Shown one piece after another: positions 43,244 through 52,631 of a stretch of 64,000 nucleotides of DNA. The stretch spans positions 210,593 through 274,592 of the forward strand of contig CAAFMS010000010.1 in the NCBI GenBank assembly GCA_900764105.1. Reading direction: 5' to 3'. The number at the start of each line of letters is the position of its first letter. The first letter of the stretch is position 1. The notes beneath the pieces were generated by a model. That model was not told where the DNA came from. It was given only the letters and a program-made list of their open reading frames with translations, and searched no databases. This stretch comes from Clostridia bacterium. GTDB taxonomy: Bacteria > Bacillota > Clostridia > Christensenellales > Borkfalkiaceae. The position numbers and the translations under genes are program-made.

Positions 43244-44476
43244 ATGGAAACCAAAAACAAATTTATAAACAAAAATACGCTCGCGATTTTCGTTTGCTGG
43301 ATCGTTTACACCTGTTCTTATATAGGTAAGCTCGGGTATAACGCCAACATAACGCAGATCGAAAGCGAGTTCGGTATCACCCATGCGGAAAGCGGAAGCG
43401 TGGGAACGATTTTCTTTTTCGCTTACGGCGCGGGACAGATCATAAACGGAATTTTCTGCAAGAAATACAATCTTAAATATACAGTTTTCTTTTCGCTCCT
43501 CATTTCTTCCGTTTGTAATTTCGTTCTGCCGTTTTTAAATAAGTTCGCGTATTTCAAATATATCTGGCTTATAAACGGCGCGTCGCTTTCATTTCTGTGG
43601 GCGATGCTCGCAAGGTTTTTATCCGAGTATCTCGACAAAAATTACGTTTCCAAAGCCGTTGTGGTTATGGGAACGACGGTTGCCTGCGGAACGTTCGCCG
43701 TTTACGGATTGAGCGCGTTGTTCGTGAAGTTATCCGCTTACAAAACGATATTTTTCGTGGCGGCGGCAATTCTTCCGATAGTGGCATTCGTCTGGTTCTT
43801 TATGTGCTTGCTGCTCAAAAAGGCGGACGGTGGTTTGCAAAAGACGGGCGAAGAAGTTTCGGCAGAAACGCCGCAGGAGAAAACAAACGGAAAGCAGCTT
43901 ATAACGATGTTTATAGTTCTCGGCGCGTTCGCCGTGATAACGAACCTCATTAAGGACGGAATAACCGTCTGGGTTCCGACGATGCTCAAAGAGATTTACG
44001 TTATGCCGGACTATCTCGGAATACTTTTAACGTTATGTCTTCCGCTCGTGTCCGTTTTCGGAACGGCTGTGGCGGTATTTACGGGTAAATATATCAAAGG
44101 ATTTATTCCGCTTTGCGGAGTAATGTTTCTCGCTTCCGCGCTTGCGATCGGGGCGGAGATGATTTTCGGAGCGATTTCCGCGGCGGTTATGATAATTTGT
44201 CTTTGCGTTGTGTCGCTCGTGATGTCGGGTTCGAATAACGTGATAACGAGTATGGCTCCGTTGACCGTGAAAACCGCAAACGCAGGTATGCTCGCGGGGC
44301 TTATGAACGGTTGCAGTTATATCGGAAGCACGATAAGTTCTTACGGTTTGGGAACGATTGCCGATAACTTCGGTTGGAGCGGCGTATTCAGACTTCTTTT
44401 CATAGCCTCTTTAATCTGCGTCGGAACGTCGGCGGTATTCGGTCTTGTTTCCCGTTTTGCGGGCAAAAATAAATAA
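43244..44476 (+). CDS. MFS transporter (organophosphate/sugar-phosphate type)
   Basis: A 410-aa membrane protein with about twelve helices and a central hydrophilic loop (about residues 190-215). The N-terminal layout (YIGKLGYNANITQIESEFGI, GSVGTIFFFAYGAGQIINGI) is that of the GlpT/UhpT-like OPA branch. It is probably an importer of a sugar or sugar phosphate, or an exporter of a product. It ends the first glycan locus, with a terminator behind it. Confidence 0.85.
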   Translation: METKNKFINKNTLAIFVCWIVYTCSYIGKLGYNANITQIESEFGITHAESGSVGTIFFFAYGAGQIINGIFCKKYNLKYTVFFSLLISSVCNFVLPFLNKFAYFKYIWLINGASLSFLWAMLARFLSEYLDKNYVSKAVVVMGTTVACGTFAVYGLSALFVKLSAYKTIFFVAAAILPIVAFVWFFMCLLLKKADGGLQKTGEEVSAETPQEKTNGKQLITMFIVLGAFAVITNLIKDGITVWVPTMLKEIYVMPDYLGILLTLCLPLVSVFGTAVAVFTGKYIKGFIPLCGVMFLASALAIGAEMIFGAISAAVMIICLCVVSLVMSGSNNVITSMAPLTVKTANAGMLAGLMNGCSYIGSTISSYGLGTIADNFGWSGVFRLLFIASLICVGTSAVFGLVSRFAGKNK

Positions 44477-44500
44477 TATATTAAATTATAAAAGAATAAA

Positions 44501-44533
44501 AGGTCTGAAACTTTCTCTTTCAGACTTTTTTTT
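44501..44533 (+). terminator. Rho-independent terminator after the MFS gene
   Basis: GTCTGAAA (44503-44510) pairs with TTTCAGAC (44518-44525), followed by eight T. Confidence 0.9.
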
Positions 44534-44576
44534 GTAAAGCAATTAATGCGAAATATTTTGACGGCTGAGGGCATAA

Positions 44577-44657
44577 AAATTTTTGACGGCTTTCATGTAA
44601 ACCGCGGCGTATTTTTTGCGAAAGTTCGGCAGAGTAATATTCGGCGTAGCCTTCAAA
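44577..44657 (-). pseudogene. Serine recombinase remnant
   Basis: The minus strand encodes FEGYAEYYSAELSQKIRRGL followed by HESRQKF, which matches the conserved helix region of large serine recombinases just after the catalytic domain. Nothing of the catalytic serine domain or the zinc-ribbon region remains, and the frame runs into unrelated sequence on both sides. It is a scar of a mobile element at the border between the two glycan loci. Confidence 0.6.
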
Positions 44658-44661
44658 TAAG

Positions 44662-44988
44662 TCAAATGGACATAATTTCTTCCCTTTCGTCAAATTCTTT
44701 TTCAAGTTTTAGTTTTCGTCTTTCAAAATTTTTAATCCGACGGGGGTATATATCTTCATTGATTTCATCGTCTTCCGGTAATTGTTCTTTATCCGAAGTA
44801 ACCGCCAATTCCGTTAGAGATTGGCCACTTTTTTGTTTCTGTAACCGAAGTCGTTCAATGTGCATACGAGCTAACGATTGTTCATCTGAATTGCATGCGG
44901 CAAAAAAGAGCGTGTTTTCATCTTCAATTCCGGCTCTTTTAAGTTGCTCCACATTATCATTCGGTTTTTTCGATATAGCAGAAAGCAA
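44662..44988 (-). CDS. Possible 108-aa charged protein or gene fragment
   Basis: The minus frame opens with TTG 44988 without a ribosome site and ends at 44662. The product is hydrophilic (LKRAGIEDENTLFFAACNSD, ARMHIERLRLQKQ, and a Lys/Glu-rich probable coiled-coil tail, RRIKNFERRKLKLEKEFDER). Its base composition and codon use differ from the neighbours, and it abuts the recombinase remnant, so it may be part of the same decayed element. Function unknown. Confidence 0.35.
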   Translation of the reverse strand: MLSAISKKPNDNVEQLKRAGIEDENTLFFAACNSDEQSLARMHIERLRLQKQKSGQSLTELAVTSDKEQLPEDDEINEDIYPRRIKNFERRKLKLEKEFDEREEIMSI

Positions 44989-45273
44989 TAATTAACGTGC
45001 CGCGCGCTTTTTCTTTAAAAAAATTTCTGTAAAAAAAGCATCCGGGAAATCGGGGAGACGATTTTTAAAAAGATATTGTGCGTCGGGAATTGCAAACAAA
45101 GTCAAATATTTGCAATTATTGGCTGAAATAAAGGTGGAAATAGAAGCAAAATATATGTTATATTATATGCATAGTCGGCGTTCCGTTATGTTACAAACAG
45201 CTGAACAACAATCGGCGATAAAAAAGCGGAATGTCGGTGCAAGGTTACATAAATACTTGTTTTCGGAGTAGAA
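44989..45273. promoter_or_regulatory. Control region of the second glycan locus
   Basis: No gene is seen. A 9-bp inverted repeat AATTGCAAA/TTTGCAATT (45088-45096 and 45109-45117, centres 21 bp apart) is a likely operator. An extended -10 box, TGTTATATT (about 45156-45164), lies about 110 nt before the first GH78 gene start. Confidence 0.5.
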
Positions 45274-47556
45274 ATGAAGTCAATAATGGAATTAAGCGCG
45301 GGTTTTCGGGCGGCGGTACCTGTCTGGATCGACGGGGAAAAAGGACTTAACGAAACATGTGCTTTTTATGCCTCGTTTAAAAAAGGCGAAAACGTATGTC
45401 TGAAAATTACCGCCAGCAATTTTTACAGCGTATATATAAACGGAGAACTTTTGTCTTTCGGACCTGCCAGGGCGGCGCACGGTTATTTTCGCGTTGACGA
45501 ATTGTCCGTAAAAGCAGATAAGGAAGATAATTCTGTTTTTATTATAGTTGCGGGTTATCGCGCAGATAGTTATTGGGCGTTGAATCAGGATGCGTTTTTG
45601 CAGGCGGAATTGACTGTTGACGGAGAACTTGCATTGTACACCGGCAGGGATTTTACTGTTCGCCGCTACGACGAAAGAGTGCGTAAAGTATGCAGGTTTT
45701 CTTTTCAAAGAACTTTTACCGAAAGTTACCGCTTCGGTTATAATCCGCAGCGTGATTATTGCGAAGGTTTTTCGGGCGAAACTCCGCTGCTTGTGAGCGG
45801 CGGCAAGCTTTTAGGCAGAAAAACTCGTTATCCTCGATACGAGCGGCTTGATTCGACCGCAATAGAAACGGGTTTTTTTAAGAAAATAGGCAATAAAGAA
45901 TACGATAATTTATGTTTTTATAAACCCGAAAATTCGATTTACGCAATCGACGAATGGGAAACAAATCCCGCGCAATACGTGTATAATCTGCAATATAGAA
46001 AAAACGAATGCGAAAAATGCGGTTGTTTGAGTGAAAACACTTATGCCGTATACGATTTCGGCAGATCGGAAACCGGGTTTATACAAACCGGGTTCAAAGC
46101 GCTTACCGATGCTCATATTTACGTTATTTTCGACGAAATCGATTTAAAAGCCGATGCTGCGGGCGAGACCGAAGTGTTGTTTTACAGAAACAATTGCATA
46201 AACATTATAGAATACAACGTGAAAGCAGGGGAATATTGCCATTGCGGTTACGAGCCTTACAGCGCGAGATACGTTAAAGTAATAGTCAGGTCGGGTAGTC
46301 TGAGTAATATAACCGTGAATATGATTCGCTATGCGAATCCGGATTCCGATAAGTTCTTTTTGGAATGTGCCAACGAAAAGCTGATGAAAATAATTGAAGC
46401 CGGTAAAAACACTTTTGCGCATAATGCCGTGGATTTATTGTCCGACTGTCCTTCCCGCGAGCGTGCGGGTTGGTTATGCGATTCCTTTTTCTCGGCCCGC
46501 GTAGAACAATTGCTTACAGGCAATAACGACGTGGAATACGATTTTTTGCAAAATTATGCGTTGGCGCCCGAGATGCGCTATATTCCGCGCGAAATCGTGC
46601 CGATGTGTTATCCTGCGGATTTTGCTTCTGAAAACCAATCGTATATTCCAAATTGGGCTATGTGGTATATAGTTGAAATGTACGACAATTATTTGCGTAC
46701 GGCAGACGACTATATTGCGAATCTCGGGAAAAAGCGCGTATACGGTATAATAAGCTTTTTCGAAAGGTATAAAAACGAATACGGTTTGCTGGAAAATCTT
46801 GACGGATGGATTTTCGTGGAGTGGAGTAAGGCAAACGACGAGGAATTTGTTTGCGGCGTAAATTTCCCTTCAAATATGCTTTATGCCAAAGCATTGTATT
46901 GCGCGGGAAAATTATATAACGACGACGCTTTATTGAAACAATCCGACGAAATGTTGAACAACATACGTCGTTTGAGTTTTAACGGGGAGTTTTTTGAAGA
47001 TAATCGCGTTCGCGAAAACGGTAAGCTCGTTCTTAAAGGGCATATTACCGAAACCTGTCAGTATTACGCGTTTTTTACGGGTGCGGCGAGTGCGGAACGT
47101 TATCCCGCTCTTTTCGATAATTTGCTGAAAAATTTCGGCGCAAAACGCGACGTTTCCCGAATTTATCCCGAAGTATACAAATCGAACGCGTTTATCGGTA
47201 ATTACCTCAGGCTGATGATGCTTTGCGATAACGGACAGAAACGGCGGATAGAGATCGAATGTATCGACTTTTTCTATAATATGGCGGTAAAAACCGGAAC
47301 TCTTTGGGAAAACGATAATCCTTCCGCCAGCCTCGATCACGGTTTTGCTTCTTACGCGTGCAATTTGATCGTCGACTATTTATGCGGATATAAAGGAAGA
47401 CGCGGCAATACGGTTATATTTTCCGGGGCGGGAACGTCTATCGATTGTAAAATACGTATTCCGCAACCTGTTGGCGAGGTGGTATTTATCCGCAAAGGCG
47501 GAAAAGAAAGCATAATCGTTCCGGACGGTTGCGTGCTTCAACGGTTGGGAGAGTAA
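45274..47556 (+). CDS. GH78-family alpha-L-rhamnosidase
   Basis: A 760-aa cytoplasmic enzyme. The N-terminal beta-sandwich part has FYSVYINGELLSFGPARA (about residues 50-67), the usual N-domain of GH78. The six-hairpin catalytic domain contains DCPSRERAGWLCDSFFSAR (about 391-409), the family hallmark with the putative acid/base glutamate, and later TCQYYAFFTG and ASLDHGFASY. It should release alpha-linked L-rhamnose from imported oligosaccharides. GGAG precedes the ATG; the GH35-like gene follows by 3 bp, so they form an operon. Confidence 0.87.
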   Translation: MKSIMELSAGFRAAVPVWIDGEKGLNETCAFYASFKKGENVCLKITASNFYSVYINGELLSFGPARAAHGYFRVDELSVKADKEDNSVFIIVAGYRADSYWALNQDAFLQAELTVDGELALYTGRDFTVRRYDERVRKVCRFSFQRTFTESYRFGYNPQRDYCEGFSGETPLLVSGGKLLGRKTRYPRYERLDSTAIETGFFKKIGNKEYDNLCFYKPENSIYAIDEWETNPAQYVYNLQYRKNECEKCGCLSENTYAVYDFGRSETGFIQTGFKALTDAHIYVIFDEIDLKADAAGETEVLFYRNNCINIIEYNVKAGEYCHCGYEPYSARYVKVIVRSGSLSNITVNMIRYANPDSDKFFLECANEKLMKIIEAGKNTFAHNAVDLLSDCPSRERAGWLCDSFFSARVEQLLTGNNDVEYDFLQNYALAPEMRYIPREIVPMCYPADFASENQSYIPNWAMWYIVEMYDNYLRTADDYIANLGKKRVYGIISFFERYKNEYGLLENLDGWIFVEWSKANDEEFVCGVNFPSNMLYAKALYCAGKLYNDDALLKQSDEMLNNIRRLSFNGEFFEDNRVRENGKLVLKGHITETCQYYAFFTGAASAERYPALFDNLLKNFGAKRDVSRIYPEVYKSNAFIGNYLRLMMLCDNGQKRRIEIECIDFFYNMAVKTGTLWENDNPSASLDHGFASYACNLIVDYLCGYKGRRGNTVIFSGAGTSIDCKIRIPQPVGEVVFIRKGGKESIIVPDGCVLQRLGE

Positions 47557-47559
47557 AAG

Positions 47560-49617
47560 ATGATAAGTTATAACAAGGACGGGTTTGTAAAAGACGGAAA
47601 AAGCTGGTTTCCGGTCATGGGCGAATATCAGTATTCGCGTTCCGACGCGAGATATTGGGCGGAAGGCATGGCAAAAATGAAAGCCTTGGGCGTAGACGTC
47701 GTTGCAAGCTATAGTTTTTGGATTCATCACGAGGAAATAGAATCGCGCTATAATTTCAGGGGAAACAACAACCTTCGTAAATTTGTAAGAACGGTTAAGG
47801 AAAGCGGTATGCTTATGTGTTTGCGTATCGGTCCGTGGGTTCACGGCGAAGCGCGCAACGGTGGATTTCCCGATTGGATATACAATAAAGGATACAGGCT
47901 TCGCAGTAACGATGCCGGATATATGAAAGCCGTCAGGCGGTATTTCGAACAGTTATACGCACAGTGCGACGGTTACCTGTATGAACAGGGCGGTCCGATT
48001 TTCGCCATACAGGTAGAGAACGAATACAGTCAATGGGGCAGACAAGGAAAAGATATCGGCGACGAACATATCAACGCCCTTATAGCCATGCTGAAAGAGA
48101 TAGGTTTTAACGTCCCCGTATATTTTGCGACCGGCTGGGGGCAGGCGGCTACCGGAGCCGCGGTCCCGGTTTGGGGGGCTTATTGCGAAGCCCCGTGGGA
48201 AAATTCGGACGCTGAACTTGCTCCGATGCCGGGTTATTTGTTTTCTTATAACCCAAACGACGAGAATATAGGCAGCGATACGGGAAAAAAGAAGGGCGTT
48301 ACCGACGTCAGAGATATGCCTTTTCCGTATCTGACGGTTGAACTTGGTTCGGGTGTGCAGGTTACGAAAATCAGGCGTCCTATCGTTCGCGGCGACGACG
48401 TGGCTGCCATGGCGTTATGTAAATTGGGCAGCGGAGTCCGCGCGCTCGGTTATTACGTATTTCACGGAGGAATGCAACCGACGGGCGCGTTAAGCACCAT
48501 GCAGGAACAGTTCGAGCCGGGGCGTAACGAGGGGGGATTTAATTGCGATTTGCCTGTTATCAATTATGATTTTCAAGCCGCAATCAGCCAATACGGGCAG
48601 ATAACGAGCGTCGGAAAACATATAAAGCTGTGTAATCGTCTTGCTCGTTTTTTAGGCTGCCGCATTGCAGGCGCGCGGGCTTATCTGCCTGCGGATAACG
48701 CTGTTGACGCGGAAGATTTTGTCAATCCGCGTTATGCCTTATGCGAAAGTGGAGAAGGCGGATATCTGTTTTTTAACAATTACGTAAGGCATTACGTTCA
48801 GCCCGATCGCGAAATAGAATGGTCGTGCGGAAACGGTAGCGGTCGGTTGTCGGTTAAAAGCGGGCAATACGGATGCTATCCTTTTCGGTTGCCCGTAAAA
48901 GGCGGAGTTATCGAGAGTATAGAAGCTACTCCGTTGTGCGTGCTGAACGATACGCACTACGTATTTTGGTCGGATACCGGTGTTGCCGCTCTTAGCGCGA
49001 CGGGTGATATAGCCGATAAAATTGTTTTGCTGAATAAAGATCAGGCGCTCGACTCGTATATTTTCCGTTACAGAAAAAAAGATCGGCTGTTTATTACCGA
49101 TGCGCAGATGTATGAAGACGACGAAGGCATTCATGCGGAATACGGTCGGACCGGAAAGGACGTTGTCGTAAAGGTTTTTCCCGACGTCGATTTGGGCGGC
49201 GGCTGGAATAAGCGCGCTTCCGACGGCATGTGGGGCACGTATGTAAAAAGGGCGGAAAAATGCGTGACTCGGGCAAGAATTACTCCGCTCGGCGGGAACG
49301 GCGGTCATCTTGACTATAAAATAGAGGTTATAGGGCCGTATAAAGGGAAAAACACTTTTTTATATATCGATTACCGCGGGGATAAAATAGAAGTGTTTAT
49401 AGACGGAGAGTTGGTTGCCGATCACTTTTACACGGGAATTCCGTACGAAATGTGTTTGCGTAATTACGAATTCGCGCGTTGCCTTACCGTCAGAGTGTAC
49501 GCCATGAGGAAATCAGACTTCGTATATATAGAAAAGCCGCCTGTTTTTACAGACGGACTTGCGTGCGAACTTACCGGCGTTCGCGTATTAAGGCAGGATG
49601 AAGAAATTATAAGATAG
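47560..49617 (+). CDS. GH35-family beta-galactosidase-like enzyme
   Basis: A 685-aa cytoplasmic enzyme. The TIM barrel shows the GH35 signatures GEYQYSRSDARYWAEGMAKM, RIGPWVHGEARNGGFPDW, IFAIQVENEYSQWG (acid/base glutamate about residue 155) and PYLTVELGSGVQ (nucleophile glutamate about 260). C-terminal beta domains follow. It is expected to remove terminal beta-linked galactose. It lacks a signal peptide, so it acts on imported sugars with the adjacent rhamnosidase. It converges with the AraC gene, with 16 bp between stops. Confidence 0.88.
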   Translation: MISYNKDGFVKDGKSWFPVMGEYQYSRSDARYWAEGMAKMKALGVDVVASYSFWIHHEEIESRYNFRGNNNLRKFVRTVKESGMLMCLRIGPWVHGEARNGGFPDWIYNKGYRLRSNDAGYMKAVRRYFEQLYAQCDGYLYEQGGPIFAIQVENEYSQWGRQGKDIGDEHINALIAMLKEIGFNVPVYFATGWGQAATGAAVPVWGAYCEAPWENSDAELAPMPGYLFSYNPNDENIGSDTGKKKGVTDVRDMPFPYLTVELGSGVQVTKIRRPIVRGDDVAAMALCKLGSGVRALGYYVFHGGMQPTGALSTMQEQFEPGRNEGGFNCDLPVINYDFQAAISQYGQITSVGKHIKLCNRLARFLGCRIAGARAYLPADNAVDAEDFVNPRYALCESGEGGYLFFNNYVRHYVQPDREIEWSCGNGSGRLSVKSGQYGCYPFRLPVKGGVIESIEATPLCVLNDTHYVFWSDTGVAALSATGDIADKIVLLNKDQALDSYIFRYRKKDRLFITDAQMYEDDEGIHAEYGRTGKDVVVKVFPDVDLGGGWNKRASDGMWGTYVKRAEKCVTRARITPLGGNGGHLDYKIEVIGPYKGKNTFLYIDYRGDKIEVFIDGELVADHFYTGIPYEMCLRNYEFARCLTVRVYAMRKSDFVYIEKPPVFTDGLACELTGVRVLRQDEEIIR

Positions 49618-49633
49618 CATATCCGGTTTAAAA

Positions 49634-50506
49634 TCAACGCGAAACCGTCGGATTTTGTTGCTTTGTGGTAATTTCTTTTCTCCATGCGCTCGGCGGCATG
49701 TCGTAAATTTTTTTAAATGCGTTTATAAACGCGCTTTGCGAGCTGTAGTTCAGCAGCATTGCTATATCGAGAATGGATAAGGAATTGTTTAGAAGTAAAA
49801 TCGTGGAATAATGTATACGGCTCTCGTTCAGGTATTGAACCATCGATTTACCCGTCAGTTTTTTGAATTCGCGGCACAAATAGCCGTGACTGTAAGGATA
49901 TTTTTTTAAAATTTCGTTGACGGGCAGAGTAAGAACTTCCTCGTTTTTCATGTTAGACAGGAAATCTTCCGCCCATTCGGGCATATCCTTTTCTTTTTTG
50001 AGTTTTGTTTTTAAAAACATGCCCAGAATCTGGCAGATAACGGTATGATGAAGCTGATCGTAAATGTCGGGGTGCATGTCCGTATACGGTTCGGTTATGC
50101 GAAACATTTTTAGCGTATATTCCAACGATTCCAGACTTTCGTAAGAAGTATCTATAACGACGGGCGTTTGTGAAATCTCGTCGTAAAGCGTAGGCGAAAT
50201 CGTATCGCATATGTATTTCATCCGGTCGTCCTGAACATAAATATCTCTGTGTTTGTTAGCCTGATTCGGGACGTTTACGTTGTTGACGATGCGATGCGTA
50301 TCGTTAGGTTTCATAATAATGATTTTAGATAAACTTTCGCATATTATAGGCGTTCCGTTGACGTAATTTGTAACCGAACCGTTAATAACATAGGTTATTT
50401 CCCAAAAAAAATGTCTGTGCAACGATATATCGTGATTGTTGAGAAGCGCAGAGTAGGGCGCGGATTTTAATGTTGTCTGAAACGTATAATTATCTATCGT
50501 GACCAT
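49634..50506 (-). CDS. AraC-family regulator, apparently leaderless
   Basis: A 290-aa regulator with an N-terminal cupin domain (ISLHRHFFWEITYVINGSV, about residues 25-43) and a C-terminal AraC double helix-turn-helix (about 190-280; KYPYSHGYLCREFKKLTGKS, SILDIAMLLNYSSQSAFINA, FKKIYDMPPSAWRK). The ATG at 50506 lies only 6 nt beyond the -10 box of a near-perfect promoter, so the message should begin at or next to the start codon. A longer frame would start with TTG upstream of this promoter and is rejected. It is divergent from the transporter operon it probably controls. Confidence 0.88.
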   Translation of the reverse strand: MVTIDNYTFQTTLKSAPYSALLNNHDISLHRHFFWEITYVINGSVTNYVNGTPIICESLSKIIIMKPNDTHRIVNNVNVPNQANKHRDIYVQDDRMKYICDTISPTLYDEISQTPVVIDTSYESLESLEYTLKMFRITEPYTDMHPDIYDQLHHTVICQILGMFLKTKLKKEKDMPEWAEDFLSNMKNEEVLTLPVNEILKKYPYSHGYLCREFKKLTGKSMVQYLNESRIHYSTILLLNNSLSILDIAMLLNYSSQSAFINAFKKIYDMPPSAWRKEITTKQQNPTVSR

Positions 50507-50512
50507 GAGAAT

Positions 50513-50541
50513 ATTATAAACGATAAAAGTTTTTGTGTCAA
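50513..50541 (-). promoter_or_regulatory. Consensus promoter of the AraC gene
   Basis: On the minus strand TTGACA (50536-50541), a 17-bp spacer and TATAAT (50513-50518), all twelve bases consensus. Confidence 0.9.
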
Positions 50542-50636
50542 GCGGTTGCGGAAATTTATGCTGATATCGGGTAAAAAACAGGTCAAAAAAATGCAACTAT
50601 GCGGTAATATTTTGTATAGAAAAAGCGGTGCCGACA

Positions 50637-50710
50637 TGGTATAATCAAATCAATGAATAATTGATTTTAGTGACGACAAAATAGTTTTTTTGTGACGATA
50701 AAACAGTTTT
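50637..50710 (+). promoter_or_regulatory. Promoter and operator region of the second transporter operon
   Basis: An extended -10 box, TGGTATAAT (50637-50645), is followed at once by the inverted repeat AAATCAAT-GAATA-ATTGATTT (50647-50667). Two direct 19-bp copies then follow (GTGACGACAAAATAGTTTT at 50670-50688 and GTGACGATAAAACAGTTTT at 50692-50710) with a 22-bp period, two helical turns, the layout used by AraC-type proteins. Confidence 0.65.
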
Positions 50711-50722
50711 CGGAGGGTTCAA

Positions 50723-51673
50723 GTGTTCTGTTTGAAATGTATGGCAAAAATAACGAGCGTATTTCTGCTGTTTACGATATCGTTTTTCACTTTATGCGGA
50801 TTTACGATGTCGGGCGACGTGTCGGTGAAACACGACGGCAAGGCAGAGGCGGTTTTTCAGGTGAAAAGTACGCTTGAAAAAGATGAATTTACTCGTTTGA
50901 TGCAAGAAAAAATAGACGGAATGAATATAGTTTCCGGCGCTTCCGATATGATCACCGTTCGCAGCGTAACTTCTACCGACGAAGGGTTTTCGGTTAATAT
51001 AAAGTTGCGCAGGTTGGATAAAATCAAAGCCCAGGGCGAATTCGACCTGGCAAAATTCAGCGATTACACGGCAGACGGCAGCATGAGCGTTCGTCTGCTC
51101 GAAAGTATGTATAAAGCCAATCTTAGTTGTACCATTCCCGCATCTTACAACGGTTATCTGGGGCAAATCGAACTGTTAAAAGAACGCACGAAAAATATTA
51201 AACCGTATGACGCAAGCGGCCGTGAACTTACCATGAAAGAATTTATTGCTGCCGGTAAAAACGATAAAAAATCCACTTTGTTGATGTTCAGGGTGGCGGA
51301 TGTTTCGTCGTTGGAGTCCGTGCGCGTCGTTCTTCCCGGAAAAATCAAATATTACGGCAACGACATGATTGAAATAATCGATGAAAACACGTTTTGCATT
51401 TCGCCTTTCAACGTAAAAGCGCAGATATTGAAAAACAGCGTTGTTACGGAAGACGGAGTGGAAAAAATCCAATCGGTGGTTACAAACGAAACCGTAGGAG
51501 TAATCGCCGGGTATGTGGTTTATGAAAAATCGGCAAGTCCTTTTGCTATCGGATTATACGCTACAATCGGCTGTGTTGTCGCAGGGCTTCTGATTGTGTG
51601 TTATATCGCCTTATACAGGCGCGGTAAAGCGGAAATGCGTAAAAATTTAAGGAGCGGAGATTGTAATGAGTAA
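50723..51673 (+). CDS. Membrane-anchored extracytoplasmic protein of unknown function
   Basis: A 316-aa protein with an N-terminal signal sequence (about residues 8-28) and a transmembrane helix near the C-terminus (about 274-298), followed by a short basic tail. The part between is extracytoplasmic, mostly beta/alpha, with VSVKHDGKAEAVFQV at its start; it recalls small LppM-like membrane proteins but I cannot assign it. GTG 50723 has GGAGGG 5 nt upstream. It opens the transporter operon and overlaps the first permease gene by 8 nt, so a role with the transporter is likely. Confidence 0.75.
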   Translation: MFCLKCMAKITSVFLLFTISFFTLCGFTMSGDVSVKHDGKAEAVFQVKSTLEKDEFTRLMQEKIDGMNIVSGASDMITVRSVTSTDEGFSVNIKLRRLDKIKAQGEFDLAKFSDYTADGSMSVRLLESMYKANLSCTIPASYNGYLGQIELLKERTKNIKPYDASGRELTMKEFIAAGKNDKKSTLLMFRVADVSSLESVRVVLPGKIKYYGNDMIEIIDENTFCISPFNVKAQILKNSVVTEDGVEKIQSVVTNETVGVIAGYVVYEKSASPFAIGLYATIGCVVAGLLIVCYIALYRRGKAEMRKNLRSGDCNE

Positions 51674-52631
51674 GAAAGAAAGCGCGTTTTGTCTGGGATT
51701 CAAGTCTTTTATCCGCAGCAACAAAATTCATAGCATACGAAAACATAAAATGCTGTATTTTATGTTATTGCCGGCTTTGGCGTTTATCGTGATATTTTCA
51801 TACGTGCCGATGTTTGGTATAATCGTTGCTTTTCAGGATTTTATTCTGACCGACGGCGTATTCGGAAGCGAAATGGTAGGATTCAAAGTATTTCGCGAAA
51901 TTTTGTTTTCGCCTGCCAGCGCTTCGTATCTGGCGTTCAGAAACACGATTTATATTTCGTTGATAAGAATATTGACTAATTTCCCCGTAATTCTGATATA
52001 TGCGTTACTTATAAACGAGATTAACAACAAGAAATTCAAGGGTATAGTACAAAGCATATCTTATATTCCGTTTTTTATTTCCTGGATTTCGGTGGGAGGA
52101 ATGTCGTATAACTTGTTCGCGGTAGACGAAGGTTTGCTCAACAAGCTCCTCGCCTTGTTCGGGAAAGAGCCGATTACGTGGTACGCCGAACCTAAATATT
52201 GGTGGAGTATATTGACGATTTCCTCTCTGTGGAAAGGAATGGGGTGGTCCACGCTCATTTATATATCGAGCATCGGATCGATAGACGCCGAATTATACGA
52301 TGCCTGCACGATAGACGGCGGCGGCCGTTTCCGCCAGATGGTTTCGGTCACGTTACCGGGCATTATGAACGTCATTATGTTGCAACTTATATTGGACCTC
52401 GGAAGCATTATGAGCGACAACTACGACCAGATTATGGCAATGATTAACAGTTCGCAGTCGTTGAACAGTACGACGGAAGTCGTAGGTTCGCTTGAATATG
52501 ACGCGATTGTCAACGGAAGTCAGTATTCGAAAGCAACCGCCTATGCGTTAATACGAGGAATTATAGGTTTAAGCCTGGTGCTTGTAGCAAACAATATTGC
52601 AAAAAAGACGGATAACGAGGGCGTATTATAA
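51666..52631 (+). CDS. Oligosaccharide ABC permease, LplB/YteP-like
   Basis: A 321-aa permease of the LplB/YteP branch: KHKMLYFMLLPALAFIVIFS, YVPMFGIIVAFQDF, six helices and the EAA-type loop ELYDACTIDGGGRFRQMVSV (about 213-232). B. subtilis YteP works with YtcP and YtcQ in uptake of rhamnogalacturonan fragments. Overlaps both neighbouring genes. Confidence 0.9.
   Translation: MSKKESAFCLGFKSFIRSNKIHSIRKHKMLYFMLLPALAFIVIFSYVPMFGIIVAFQDFILTDGVFGSEMVGFKVFREILFSPASASYLAFRNTIYISLIRILTNFPVILIYALLINEINNKKFKGIVQSISYIPFFISWISVGGMSYNLFAVDEGLLNKLLALFGKEPITWYAEPKYWWSILTISSLWKGMGWSTLIYISSIGSIDAELYDACTIDGGGRFRQMVSVTLPGIMNVIMLQLILDLGSIMSDNYDQIMAMINSSQSLNSTTEVVGSLEYDAIVNGSQYSKATAYALIRGIIGLSLVLVANNIAKKTDNEGVL

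Noticed and set aside
50507..50596. TTG start extending the AraC frame by 30 residues
   Set aside because: It lies upstream of the promoter -35 box, so it would not be on the transcript.
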